Shown here: piece after piece, positions 1-7,780 of the stretch | How positions within the stretch are numbered: position 1 is the stretch's first letter | Layout of the letters: every line of letters begins with the position of its first letter | Assembly (NCBI RefSeq): GCF_000943565.1 | Contig: NZ_JTDW01000019.1 | Coordinates: 1-53,550 of the forward strand | Reading direction: 5' to 3' | DNA length: 53,550 bases | DNA from: Neotamlana sedimentorum | GTDB lineage: Bacteria > Bacteroidota > Bacteroidia > Flavobacteriales > Flavobacteriaceae | Program-made: the position numbers and the translations under genes | The notes under the pieces: model-generated | Database searches by the model: none | The model's input: the letters and a program-made list of their open reading frames with translations, nothing else | What the model was told of the DNA's origin: nothing

Positions 1-228
1 ATGAGTATATCCATCCAATAATATGATAACTGGATATTTTTTATCAACTTCAGATGAATTATTGTATGAATCAGGAAGACTTATTAAACAGGTTCTTTCT
101 TCATCTAAAATATTAGATTTAATAACGAACTTACTTCCTACTATAATATCATCTGTTTCATTCTGTCCAAATGTGGTTTGTACTCCTGAAAGAAGAATAT
201 ATAAAATTACAAATGTCAAATTTTTCAT
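1..228 (-). CDS. Alpha/beta hydrolase esterase, N-terminal part only (cut by window edge)
   Basis: An open frame runs from an ATG at 228 to the window edge, giving 76 residues. The first ~20 residues form a signal peptide (MKNLTFVILYILLSG...), so the product is probably secreted or periplasmic. Near the edge the sequence KKYPVIILLDGYTH closely resembles KYPVVYLLDGF in the esterase gene at 1219-2472, so this is very likely a paralogue of the putative esterase (BesA/IroE-like, COG2819) family. The nucleophile elbow and catalytic His would lie beyond the edge, so activity cannot be judged. The gene lies on the same strand as its neighbours and is separated from the next one by a repeated intergenic element. 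Confidence 0.72.
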   Translation of the reverse strand, partial: MKNLTFVILYILLSGVQTTFGQNETDDIIVGSKFVIKSNILDEERTCLISLPDSYNNSSEVDKKYPVIILLDGYTH

Positions 229-248
229 AGTTTGCTTTATATGTTTGG

Positions 249-378
249 TAACGGTTATGTATAAGATCATTTGCGTGGTTTAAGCAACTAATTTAGCAGA
301 TAAATTACGGGTAGAAAGTCCGCGAGAACTTTCATAAATTGGCTAAAACAAGCAATTAATTTTATACAGTGTCAGCCG
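249..378. repeat. Repeated intergenic element, copy 1
   Basis: This stretch starts with GGTAACGGTTATGTATAAG and ends with TTATACAGTGTCAGCC, the end running into the 3' end of the gene at 362-937. A second element at 955-1214 also starts with TAACG and ends with TTATACAAAATGTTAGCC. Each sits directly downstream of a minus-strand gene, as recombination sites do in cassette arrays. The termini match each other; the middles do not clearly align. No integrase is visible. Confidence 0.4.
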
Positions 379-937
379 TTTTTTTTCTGTTTAATATTTT
401 AATTCCAAGTGTTACTAAGATGACTATTAATGCAATAAAAAATATACTTGTTGAAATGCTTTTTATAACTGAAAATATATTAGTTGTATAAACTGCAGTC
501 TCATTCAATTCGGGATAGTTTTTAAGCATTGTGATAATTCCGATATTTTCCAAATAATCTGCAATTCCAGCAATTATCGGTATTACGCAGAGATAAATAT
601 ATGGGGAATTTAATTTGTTCAATTTTTTTAAGAAATAACCCAAAAGCAGACAGTAAGAAAGTCCGAATAGCAGTGGGTAAAACATATCAACAGGTATTTG
701 ATTGGTTAGATACGTCAAACGTCCATTTTCTCCAAGCGAATTGAATAATTCACTAACATAATTCAAGTCATATCCTGTGGGCATCATATCCAATAATTTA
801 ATTCCGTTAGAGAATTCCATTGTTTTGGGAATGGTGACTGTCAGCATAAAAGTGTAAACAAGATTGGTCAAAATAAAAAGACTTAAAACCTTTTTGCCCG
901 AAATATTCTTATCTATGAATTTTAATAATCGTTTCAT
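362..937 (-). CDS. Integral membrane protein of unknown function (191 aa)
   Basis: I do not recognise a named family. The protein has about four to five hydrophobic helices (around residues 17-35, 87-103, 113-130 and 160-182), a basic N-terminus (MKRLLKFIDKNISGKK) and a basic C-terminus, so it is an inner-membrane protein. The ATG at 937 is the natural start. Repeated intergenic elements lie on both sides of the gene, so it looks like a single, independently acquired cassette rather than part of an operon. Its stop codon region overlaps the end of the 249-378 element. No catalytic motif is visible. Confidence 0.7.
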   Translation of the reverse strand: MKRLLKFIDKNISGKKVLSLFILTNLVYTFMLTVTIPKTMEFSNGIKLLDMMPTGYDLNYVSELFNSLGENGRLTYLTNQIPVDMFYPLLFGLSYCLLLGYFLKKLNKLNSPYIYLCVIPIIAGIADYLENIGIITMLKNYPELNETAVYTTNIFSVIKSISTSIFFIALIVILVTLGIKILNRKKTADTV

Positions 938-954
938 TTTTTTCTCAAATAAGT

Positions 955-1214
955 GCTAACGATAAATTGGATAGTTAGTGTCAGATTGCTTAGTAGTTTC
1001 TTATAAGACTTCTACTTTAGCATTACTTAAATCCGCATTATGAATTAGAAAATCTATTACGAACCAAAAACACTGCAAATCAGCTACTTCGTTTCGTTAT
1101 CTTCTCTAACCATAGCGATGCTATGCTTTTCAAATTTAACATCCTGATTTATTGTGTTTTTGATTCTCATAACAAAGTTCTAATGCATATTGCGGGTTAT
1201 ACAAAATGTTAGCC
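955..1214. repeat. Repeated intergenic element, copy 2
   Basis: The 281-base gap between two minus-strand genes is bounded by complementary hexamers, GCTAAC at 955-960 and GTTAGC at 1208-1213. It carries TTATACAAAATGTTAGCC at its right end, like the end of the 249-378 element. No open frame of note is present. It could be a large attC-like site or simply a common Bacteroidota intergenic repeat. Confidence 0.4.
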
Positions 1215-1218
1215 TTTG

Positions 1219-2472
1219 TTATTTGTTTTTTAGTTCTTGAATTCTGTTTTTATAGTATTCGTCATTACTTAATTCAGCAGCTTTTTGCACAAACCTTAGT
1301 GCATTAGTAATATCATTTTGAGCTTCATAATAGTCTGCCATTGAATTATAGGCACTTGCGCTGTTGGGGTAATAATCAATATTCGATTTGAAAAACATAA
1401 ATGCTTTTTCAGGTTGCCCCATTTCTAAATTCATATAGCCATAGCCACTAAACATTTCCTCAATCATTGGAGGGAAGGGATAACCAAAATGCGTTGAATA
1501 GATTTCTTCTTGTTTTTCCAATAGCTTAACCAATTCTTCTACTGTCGTTTCAGGATTATTATATTTTTGCGGAGATTTAAACTGGTACCATTTAAAAAGA
1601 AAAATCAATCCATCTCTCATCGTTGGGAGCGGAACAGTACCATGTAAATCTTCATTGTACACCTTCCATGAGAAATTTAATCCACTCTGTTTTTGAGAGG
1701 TCGCAAAAGTTGAAAAGTCAACGATTGAACGTGCAAACAAAGTGAATTCTGAAGCGTCGTCCATAATATTCTCCATGGTTATTTCTTCATCCCACATGTG
1801 TAGCTGTTCTGCTGCTAAAGACACATAAAGAGATTTACCTTTATAACTTTCTGAACTCAGCTTTTCTTTTGCCTCCTTCAATAATTTTTGGTCGTCCCAA
1901 TCCAAACTTGGATCTATGGCTATATAGTTTTGAAAGAGATGTTTATGATTAACCAACATATTTACCGTAAACAAACCGGCATAAGAATGCCCAATTAAGG
2001 TACGATAGGCCGTGGTTGGATATTTATTGTCAATGTATGGGATTAGTTCTTTTTCAATACTTTGGGTGAAGTTTTCCGCACCACCAGTTTCTTTATTCAT
2101 TGCTTGCCCACGCCTCATTTTAATCTGAGAAGTAGTTAAGTCCCGTATCCTGTTAGTTTTGTTAGAAATTCCAATTAGAATCATATGAGGCAAATAATGT
2201 CCCCAATAATTATCATAAATTTCTTCTAAATTTTCTCTCAGAGAAAATCCATCTAACAAATAAACAACAGGATATTTTACACTACTATTTGGGTTATAAT
2301 TATCAGGGAGTTTAACCCAAAACTTTCGATATTCTTTGAATACCTCTGAATAAACAGAATCAATAATTTCTGTTTGAAATTCACTCGATTGATTCAACTT
2401 CGATTGTGCCGATATACCTTGAAAGACAATAATGAGTCCTATTGTCAATACTATTTTTAATCCTTTGCTCAT
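1219..2472 (-). CDS. Secreted alpha/beta hydrolase-fold esterase with C-terminal TPR
   Basis: A 417-residue protein with a signal peptide (residues 1-22, cleavage near ISAQ). The esterase domain has YLLDG at 71-75, the nucleophile elbow GHSYAG at 161-166 (Ser163) and a likely catalytic His277 in NEDLHGTVP, the pattern of the BesA/IroE-type esterase family (COG2819) that hydrolyses ester bonds in siderophores or other esters. Residues ~340-417 form TPR-like helices (SAYNSMADYYEAQND). Location should be periplasmic. The family is often annotated ferri-bacillibactin esterase, but nothing here shows a siderophore substrate. It is a paralogue of the gene cut by the left edge. The ATG at 2472 gives a proper signal peptide. 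Confidence 0.85.
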   Translation of the reverse strand: MSKGLKIVLTIGLIIVFQGISAQSKLNQSSEFQTEIIDSVYSEVFKEYRKFWVKLPDNYNPNSSVKYPVVYLLDGFSLRENLEEIYDNYWGHYLPHMILIGISNKTNRIRDLTTSQIKMRRGQAMNKETGGAENFTQSIEKELIPYIDNKYPTTAYRTLIGHSYAGLFTVNMLVNHKHLFQNYIAIDPSLDWDDQKLLKEAKEKLSSESYKGKSLYVSLAAEQLHMWDEEITMENIMDDASEFTLFARSIVDFSTFATSQKQSGLNFSWKVYNEDLHGTVPLPTMRDGLIFLFKWYQFKSPQKYNNPETTVEELVKLLEKQEEIYSTHFGYPFPPMIEEMFSGYGYMNLEMGQPEKAFMFFKSNIDYYPNSASAYNSMADYYEAQNDITNALRFVQKAAELSNDEYYKNRIQELKNK

Positions 2473-2604
2473 TTTGTTGTTTTTATTAATTGTTGTTTTT
2501 TTGTTGGTGGATAAAGTTCTACAGCTATCTATTTTAAAATAGCATGCTTCAGACCTAATATTATTTTAATCCTAAATTGAAATTCTGATGGCACTAGTGT
2601 TTCA

Positions 2605-2961
2605 TTATTTTTGATTATTGATTGATTTTGTAATCTCAGAAATCACATTTCCTGTATGCAAAGCTGATTTATTTTCAATAAGCATTAAATGGCATTCCTT
2701 TTTAGAACTGACTTTATGATTAATTCCTTTTTTTACAATGAACAAATCCCCCTTTTTCATTGTAAATGGTTCTTGGTTTTCTATTTCAAAAACAAGACTT
2801 CCTTTAAGCACATAAAATAATTCATCTTCATTTTTATGGTGATGCCAAGGCACTTTGTTTCCCTGTATTTTTACAAGTTTTATAAAAACATCATTTACTT
2901 CACCAATTATTTTAGGAGAATAGTAGTCTTTTATGGTTTTAAGTTGCTCGTTTATATTCAT
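2605..2961 (-). CDS. Small single-domain cupin protein
   Basis: A 118-residue cupin. Motif 1 metal ligands are in VPWHHHKNEDELFYVLKG (two or three His plus Glu), and motif 2 is represented by KKGINHKV, so a metal-binding beta-barrel is likely. I chose the ATG at 2961 (MNINEQLKTIKDYY), because the longer frame to 3030 adds 23 residues unlike any cupin N-terminus. It is cytoplasmic with no signal peptide. Such stand-alone cupins bind small ligands or isomerise sugars and keto acids; no substrate can be inferred. It lies downstream of two alpha/beta hydrolase genes on the same strand, with a 148-base gap containing a 28-codon frame that may be a gene remnant. Confidence 0.8.
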   Translation of the reverse strand: MNINEQLKTIKDYYSPKIIGEVNDVFIKLVKIQGNKVPWHHHKNEDELFYVLKGSLVFEIENQEPFTMKKGDLFIVKKGINHKVSSKKECHLMLIENKSALHTGNVISEITKSINNQK

Positions 2962-3109
2962 AATATAAAATAATGAAGTTATGTGAAAAGGATATTTATT
3001 AATGAGTTTACGCTTATAAAATAGATTCAAAAATTAATGCTTGTTTATAGTCTCTAACAAATTCTGCTTCCTCTCTATAAATTACCATTCTTGTTTCCAT
3101 TTCTCTTTT

Positions 3110-4060
3110 TTAGCCATTAAATTCTGCCAACCATTTTAAAATTGATTGATTAGTTTCTTGTGGTAATTCCTGTTGAATGTGATGGCCACAATCTAAACTA
3201 ATAACATCTAAATTCGGAACGAAATCCTGTAGCCTTTCAAATTTTGGTATCATATCTAGATTGCCATAGATCATAAGAGTAGGCTGTTTGATGATTGGGT
3301 TAATATCTGCTAATAAGTGCCAGTTCCGGTCGAGGTTTCTATACCAATTAATAGCGCCATTAAATCCGGAATTGTTAAAGGCCTTTACAAAAACAGACAA
3401 ATCATCGTCGTTCATAATAGACTCACCAAAAGGCTTTTCTGCTTTTGCAAGGTTCATCATTAACATTCCTGGTTCTGGTGGTGCAAGAGGTACATTCTTA
3501 CGAAATAAATTACGAAGAAAATTTTCTGTATGGTTCTCTAATACAGCATCTGCAACTCCTGGGTGTTTATTAAAATGAACAAAATAGAAATCGTCTCCAA
3601 AAAACGCTTCCATCAACTCAATCCATGGTTTTTTGCCGCGTTCTTGATAAGGTAGTGCAAGATTTATGACTTTATTTACCCGCTCTGGATGTAAGAGTGC
3701 AAGGTTCCAAACTACATTTGCACCCCAATCATGACCCACAAAAACAGCATCTTTGTAGTTGTAATAATCAAGTAAAGCTACCATATCACCTGTTAAATGG
3801 GTGATATCATATGCTGTTACGTCTTTAGGGCAAGATGAATAACCATATCCTCTTTGATTTGGAACAATGACATGATAACCAGCTTTAGCAAGTGCTGAGA
3901 TTTGATAACGCCATGAAAAAGCATGTTCGGGAAAACCATGACAAAGTACAATTGGATTGCCAATATTTTCTTTACCTGCTTCAAATACTTCTAACTCAAT
4001 TCCATTTATTGAAATTATATTTGGACTAGGGAATTCTAAAGATTTTATTTCTGCTATCAT
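3110..4060 (-). CDS. Epoxide hydrolase-like alpha/beta hydrolase
   Basis: A 316-residue alpha/beta hydrolase of the epoxide hydrolase / haloalkane dehalogenase group. The oxyanion-hole motif is HGFPE at 41-45, the nucleophile elbow is GHDWGA with Asp111 as nucleophile, and the catalytic His is in CGHH near 293. A WYRN segment in the cap may provide one of the cap tyrosines that activate the epoxide. The expected reaction is hydrolysis of an epoxide to a diol in the cytoplasm. I chose the ATG at 4060, one base after the stop of the upstream hydrolase gene; the longer frame begins at a TTG inside that gene. The two hydrolases therefore form a tight operon. Confidence 0.88.
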   Translation of the reverse strand: MIAEIKSLEFPSPNIISINGIELEVFEAGKENIGNPIVLCHGFPEHAFSWRYQISALAKAGYHVIVPNQRGYGYSSCPKDVTAYDITHLTGDMVALLDYYNYKDAVFVGHDWGANVVWNLALLHPERVNKVINLALPYQERGKKPWIELMEAFFGDDFYFVHFNKHPGVADAVLENHTENFLRNLFRKNVPLAPPEPGMLMMNLAKAEKPFGESIMNDDDLSVFVKAFNNSGFNGAINWYRNLDRNWHLLADINPIIKQPTLMIYGNLDMIPKFERLQDFVPNLDVISLDCGHHIQQELPQETNQSILKWLAEFNG

Positions 4061-4061
4061 T

Positions 4062-4922
4062 TTAGTATCTGTTTTTATCAATAATTAAATCCTCTATTTT
4101 TTTAAAACCTTTTGAATTTGGTACGTGTTTAGTATCTTCAATCAAAACAACGTCTTCTATAGAAGAAAATATTCGTTTGGCTCTTTTAATCAATTTTCTA
4201 CCAGGAAACATAATATCGTTTTCACAGGCGAAAATGGTAATAGGTGTTTCAATTTGTTGAGCAGATTTTTTAGCTATTACAGGTAATGGTGAAAAGTCCA
4301 TATTACAATTTTGAAAAGTGGTTCCCATAAACTGGATGGCAAAATTATCAGCATCACTAAAAAGAGCTTTAATGACTTTTTTTAGATAGTTATCATTACC
4401 CGTTTTTATAAATTTCTTTAAAGGAATAAACATCTTAAATAATCCTATAAAAGGATTTCCATTTACGATGTAAACTGGCGCTATTAAAAAAACGTTTTTT
4501 ATGAGTCGTTCGTTAAATTCTAAAGTCTTTAGTGAAATAAGGCCTCCAAAAGAAAATCCTACTAAAGTAACGGCTTTCAATCCTAGTAAAATAATAACTT
4601 CCGTTAACCATTCTCCATAATCTAAAGTCTTCATGTCTAACCTGTTTTCAGCACTTTTATTAGGTTGGGCAAGTACGTCTATTGCATAGACACAATATGT
4701 TGAAGATAAATTAGGAAATGATTCTAATATTAATGGTGCACAACCGCCTGTGCCATGAATAAGGAGTAATGGAGGGTTTTTTACGTTTCCAGTAATAATA
4801 ACATTTGTAACGCCAAACTTTGTTTCTACCGATTCTTCGGAATATTCAATATTTAGCTCATTTAACTTCTGGCTATACAGGGATAAGATTTTGTCTTTTC
4901 CTTCTTTTGATTTGAAAAACAT
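4062..4922 (-). CDS. Alpha/beta hydrolase (serine type)
   Basis: A 286-residue alpha/beta hydrolase with oxyanion-hole HGTGG (56-60), nucleophile elbow GFSFGG (Ser124), a likely acid in CENDIMFPG and catalytic His in DTKHVP near 266. No signal peptide is visible. Substrate unknown. It is the first gene of a two-gene unit with the epoxide hydrolase-like gene, one base apart. The ATG at 4922 is preceded by a leader (reading AATCATCAATCAAAAAACG then AACAGT on the coding strand) that recurs before several other genes in the window, which argues that this start is correct and that the unit is co-regulated with them. Confidence 0.85.
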   Translation of the reverse strand: MFFKSKEGKDKILSLYSQKLNELNIEYSEESVETKFGVTNVIITGNVKNPPLLLIHGTGGCAPLILESFPNLSSTYCVYAIDVLAQPNKSAENRLDMKTLDYGEWLTEVIILLGLKAVTLVGFSFGGLISLKTLEFNERLIKNVFLIAPVYIVNGNPFIGLFKMFIPLKKFIKTGNDNYLKKVIKALFSDADNFAIQFMGTTFQNCNMDFSPLPVIAKKSAQQIETPITIFACENDIMFPGRKLIKRAKRIFSSIEDVVLIEDTKHVPNSKGFKKIEDLIIDKNRY

Positions 4923-4925
4923 ATA

Positions 4926-4950
4926 CTGTTCGTTTTTTGATTGATGATTG
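4926..4950 (-). promoter_or_regulatory. Shared 5' leader before hydrolase operon
   Basis: On the coding strand it reads approximately ATCATCAATCAAAAAACG followed by AACAG just before the ATG. The same leader occurs before 6331, 6531, 8398 and 13429, inside the gap near 10640, and on the plus strand before 42214. It may be a translation-initiation or mRNA-level signal. Confidence 0.55.
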
Positions 4951-4968
4951 TGATTGGTTTTATCTATG

Positions 4969-5535
4969 CTAAAATTTATACCCTATTCGCAAGTGCATAT
5001 TTAATTCCATTTCACTTTTGTTCTTTACATAACCAGCGCGTTTAGCAAATGTGTAACTAAATCCTGCACCAAGACCTGCTTCAAAATCAAAGTGTTTACC
5101 TAAATTTCGCCTAATTCCCCAAGTGGGTATAATGGAAAAGTCACTTACTATAGGCGCATCGTCAGTATTGAACAGTGCCAATTCTGGATGATAACCCATC
5201 TTTAAAGCAATAAAATTGCCACTATTTCCATCAATTGGTTTTGAGTGCTCTGAGCGTTTTTTGAGGTTGTAATAGAATCTTGGCTCCACAACTATCACAG
5301 GTGTGAGTAGAAATGGAGAGTCATAATCATCGTAAAACGTAGATTCCCAAATACCAAAATCAAAACCGAGCTCTGTTCTCAGTGCTATGGTATTTGATAG
5401 TTTTGCTTCATTATATGCCCAGATTCCTAGAACTCCAGTTTGTAATCCGAATATTGATTTTTCTACACTTGTGCTTTGAGCTTTGGCGATTAATGTTAGT
5501 CCGCACAAAGTCAAGGTAATTAAAGTTTTTTTCAT
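4969..5535 (-). CDS. Secreted beta-barrel-like protein, duplicated unit copy 1
   Basis: A 188-residue protein with a signal peptide (MKKTLITLTLCGLTLIAKA) and alternating-hydrophobic strands ending in an aromatic-final motif (MHLRIGYKF), the usual C-terminal signal of small outer-membrane beta-barrels. No enzymatic motif. It is about 95% identical (nine differences, mostly in the signal peptide) to the protein at 7174-7740, and both lie downstream of a second paired gene, so a two-gene unit has been duplicated. Function unknown; probably an outer-membrane or periplasmic structural protein. Confidence 0.8.
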   Translation of the reverse strand: MKKTLITLTLCGLTLIAKAQSTSVEKSIFGLQTGVLGIWAYNEAKLSNTIALRTELGFDFGIWESTFYDDYDSPFLLTPVIVVEPRFYYNLKKRSEHSKPIDGNSGNFIALKMGYHPELALFNTDDAPIVSDFSIIPTWGIRRNLGKHFDFEAGLGAGFSYTFAKRAGYVKNKSEMELNMHLRIGYKF

Positions 5536-5713
5536 GATAATATTTATTTTAGATACAATTGAACTTGTAAATATGATTTATGTTCAATTTTTTCTCATTA
5601 CTCAGAACTTACTGTTTATGAAACGTAGCGTATAAATACACACTATATTTCACTTTAGTTCAGAGCTAAATTTTTATATTTTGTCAATAGATAAATTCAC
5701 TATATATTAAAGT

Positions 5714-6331
5714 TTATAACCAGCTAAACCCTAATCCTACATTAAAGATTACTGCATCTCTGTGTGCATCTCCATCTAAAGACGCACGACCAAGCACTAA
5801 TTTAGACTGAACATTAAGCGCAAAGTTTTTCTTTTTGTAAATTTCATAACCTGTACTTGCCATAACGGCGCAACCAAAGTTCCAATCATCATTTACATCA
5901 TCTTTAATATCATATAGTGCGGGCGAATCTATGGCTAAACCAATTCCGCCATGAATCCACCAGTTGTCTTTTACCCAATATTGTACAGATGGTATAAAAC
6001 CTCCAAAATTCCTGTCATTACCTTGAAATTCGTATATGTTTCCTGGCATAGCGGCAGTAATGGCAAGATTTTCATTCAACATATAGCCCAACTTTAGATC
6101 TGGAAAAACAAACGTTCCTTGAGCTTTATCAAAGGTTTGAATACCTTCACTATCTTCTAAACTGATTAGACCTCCACCTACTGAAAATTCAATAATAAAG
6201 CCATCTCGCTGTGTTGAGGTTTCTGGATTTGTGTTTTGAGCGTATGTTATACTTGATACTAATGCAAAGGCTACGCAAGCCATTCTTGATAAGATTTGTT
6301 TTTTGATTGTTTTCATTTTAATTAATTTCAT
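5714..6331 (-). CDS. Outer-membrane beta-barrel-like protein, duplicated unit copy 1
   Basis: A 205-residue protein with a signal peptide (cleavage near SITYAQ at ~32) and strand patterns of an outer-membrane protein, ending in VGLGFSWL with a typical aromatic end. It resembles small OmpW/OprF-like barrels in layout but I see no family-defining motif. The ATG at 6331 follows the shared leader; a second ATG five codons in (MKTIKKQ) is also possible. It is the intact counterpart of the broken copy at 7781-8398. It is followed by 4969-5535 and preceded by a tiny membrane protein gene, all on one strand. Confidence 0.8.
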   Translation of the reverse strand: MKLIKMKTIKKQILSRMACVAFALVSSITYAQNTNPETSTQRDGFIIEFSVGGGLISLEDSEGIQTFDKAQGTFVFPDLKLGYMLNENLAITAAMPGNIYEFQGNDRNFGGFIPSVQYWVKDNWWIHGGIGLAIDSPALYDIKDDVNDDWNFGCAVMASTGYEIYKKKNFALNVQSKLVLGRASLDGDAHRDAVIFNVGLGFSWL

Positions 6332-6332
6332 A

Positions 6333-6358
6333 ATTGTTCGTTTTTTGATTGATGATTT
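6333..6358 (-). promoter_or_regulatory. Shared 5' leader before 5714-6331
   Basis: Coding-strand reading AAATCATCAATCAAAAAACG then AACAAT and ATG. Same leader as at 4926-4950 and other sites; it lies between the small membrane gene and the barrel gene. Confidence 0.55.
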
Positions 6359-6381
6359 ATTTTGTAATTTGAGTTGTTACA

Positions 6382-6531
6382 TTAAGATTTTTTTGAGTAT
6401 TCTAACGCGGCACCAATGGCAATTCCAATTGGAAGCCATAAAGCTATGTTTGAGGTTAATAAGCCTACTAATACTCCTGAAAATATGCCTATTGCAAGTC
6501 TAATTCCTTTTTTACTTTTAATTGAATTCAT
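6382..6531 (-). CDS. Small hydrophobic protein (49 aa)
   Basis: A 49-codon frame from ATG at 6531 to TAA at 6382-6384. The product begins MNSIKSKKGIRLAIGIFSGV and ends ALEYSKKS, with a basic N-terminus and one long or two short hydrophobic helices containing spaced glycines (glycine-zipper-like). The start is preceded by a variant of the shared leader (CAAAAAGTG then AACAATTATG), which is the strongest sign that this short frame is real. It is likely an inner-membrane peptide, co-transcribed with the two barrel genes downstream. Function unknown. Confidence 0.6.
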   Translation of the reverse strand: MNSIKSKKGIRLAIGIFSGVLVGLLTSNIALWLPIGIAIGAALEYSKKS

Positions 6532-6761
6532 AATTGTTCACTTTTTGATTGTTTTTTTTTGATTAGGATAAACTTAAAAAAGGTCTTTAATCAATTAAAC
6601 TTTATATGATATTCGAATGTTTGTTAATGATAAACTACCTCTTACTAGTTACAAACAGAATTTGTACCTTATAATCATTTGTTAGTACTTATTTTTCCTT
6701 AGTTCATCTAATACATAAGTGATTAAATCCATAATAATTAAAAACTTGATTTTCGTTTCTA

Positions 6762-6868
6762 CAAAGATCGATCCAGAAGCAATATGCTTCCTACCCCTTA
6801 TGAAGCCTTATGTATAAAGTTTGAGGATAGATTGAAAACTATGACGCAGTTATATAAATTATGATGCA
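6762..6868 (-). promoter_or_regulatory. Promoter with paired 20-bp-spaced operator repeats (copy)
   Basis: CAAAGATC at 6762-6769 is a near-consensus -7 element read on the minus strand (GATCTTTG). ATGACGCA at 6841-6848 and ATGATGCA at 6861-6868 are direct repeats 20 bp apart. The same elements with almost the same spacing (72 versus 71 bases from the -7 box) occur at 15276-15381. The likely target is the minus-strand unit starting at 6531. Confidence 0.5.
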
Positions 6869-6931
6869 TATAAGGCTTTCTATCGCATCTTTTATTAATT
6901 TTTCTGACTTATATCCATTTTTGGCAGTAAT

Positions 6932-7105
6932 TTATTTTTCAATGACTAAGTTTTCCAAATACCTTAGCGCAGTAGCTACCAAATTCTTTCGATTTATTGC
7001 ATTTTCATTAAAAGAATCCAAGGTCTCTCTGTCTAGTTTTCGTCCTTTTAATCGCACTGCCGTCAACCTAATTGCTATCAACTTTATTAAATCCGTAGCT
7101 CCCAT
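6932..7105 (-). pseudogene. Possible C-terminal gene remnant (57 codons)
   Basis: A minus-strand frame from ATG at 7105 encodes about 57 residues beginning MGATDLIKLIAIRLTAVRLK and ending ALRYLENLVIEK. The amino-acid composition is that of a genuine protein (charged and helical), and the frame stays open for nine codons upstream of the ATG, which suggests the tail of a larger lost gene rather than a complete small protein. I do not recognise the family. No leader or promoter is seen before it. Confidence 0.35.
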
Positions 7106-7173
7106 GAAAAAAGAAATATTTACTATTTGGAGTTAAGCTTGGATAGGTTTCGTCAAATTGAGTGTTGTTTTTG

Positions 7174-7740
7174 CTAAAACCTATATCCTATTCGCAAGTG
7201 CATATTTAATTCCATTTCACTTTTGTTCTTTAAGTAGCCAGCGCGTTTAGCAAATGTGTAACTAAATCCTGCGCCAAGACCTGCTTCAAAATCAAAGTGT
7301 TTACCTAAATTTCGCCTAATTCCCCAAGTGGGTATAATGGAAAAGTCACTAACTACAGGCGCATCGTCAGTATTGAACAGCGCCAATTCTGGATGATAAC
7401 CCATCTTTAAAGCAATAAAATTGCCACTATTTCCATCAATTGGTTTTGAGTGCTCTGAGCGTTTTTTGAGGTTGTAATAGAATCTTGGCTCCACAACTAT
7501 TACAGGTGTAAGTAGAAATGGGGAGTCATAATCATCGTAAAACGTAGATTCCCAAATACCAAAATCAAAACCGAGCTCTGTTCTCAGTGCTATGGTATTT
7601 GATAGTTTTGCTTCATTATAAGCCCAGATTCCTAGAACTCCAGTTTGTAATCCGAATGTTGATTTTTCTACACTTGTGTTTTGAGATTTAGAGATTAATG
7701 TTAGTCCGCAAAAAATCAAGGTTATTAAAGTTTTTTTCAT
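7174..7740 (-). CDS. Secreted beta-barrel-like protein, duplicated unit copy 2
   Basis: A 188-residue paralogue of 4969-5535 with the same length, signal peptide (MKKTLITLIFCGLTLISKS) and C-terminal GYRF end. Only nine residues differ, five or six of them in the signal-peptide region. The mature proteins are nearly identical, so function should be the same. It lies 40 bases downstream of the broken barrel gene 7781-8398, compared with a 178-base gap in copy 1. Confidence 0.8.
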   Translation of the reverse strand: MKKTLITLIFCGLTLISKSQNTSVEKSTFGLQTGVLGIWAYNEAKLSNTIALRTELGFDFGIWESTFYDDYDSPFLLTPVIVVEPRFYYNLKKRSEHSKPIDGNSGNFIALKMGYHPELALFNTDDAPVVSDFSIIPTWGIRRNLGKHFDFEAGLGAGFSYTFAKRAGYLKNKSEMELNMHLRIGYRF

Positions 7741-7780
7741 GATAATATTTTTAGAATTATTTGAATTTGTAAATTCAACC

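Larger units (their letters stand above)
6532..7173. other. Intergenic region with copied promoter segment and gene remnant
   Basis: This 640-base gap holds a leader directly before 6531, a stretch at ~6735-6870 that matches the promoter region at ~15245-15385, and a short minus-strand frame at 6932-7105. Apparent plus-strand frames here are rich in Phe and Ser and look like antisense shadows. I see nothing else in it. Confidence 0.6.

Noticed and set aside
3014-3100. 28-codon frame METRMVIYREEAEFVRDYKQ... between the cupin and epoxide hydrolase genes
   Set aside because: Too short, and no leader or homologue; it could be a remnant, but nothing supports expression.
3288-3578. Plus-strand open frame of 96 codons inside the epoxide hydrolase gene
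   Set aside because: Antisense to a complete hydrolase with clear motifs; shadow frame.
6861-7136. Plus-strand 91-codon frame in the long intergenic region
   Set aside because: Very rich in Phe/Ser, typical of antisense to coding sequence, and a more plausible frame lies on the minus strand.
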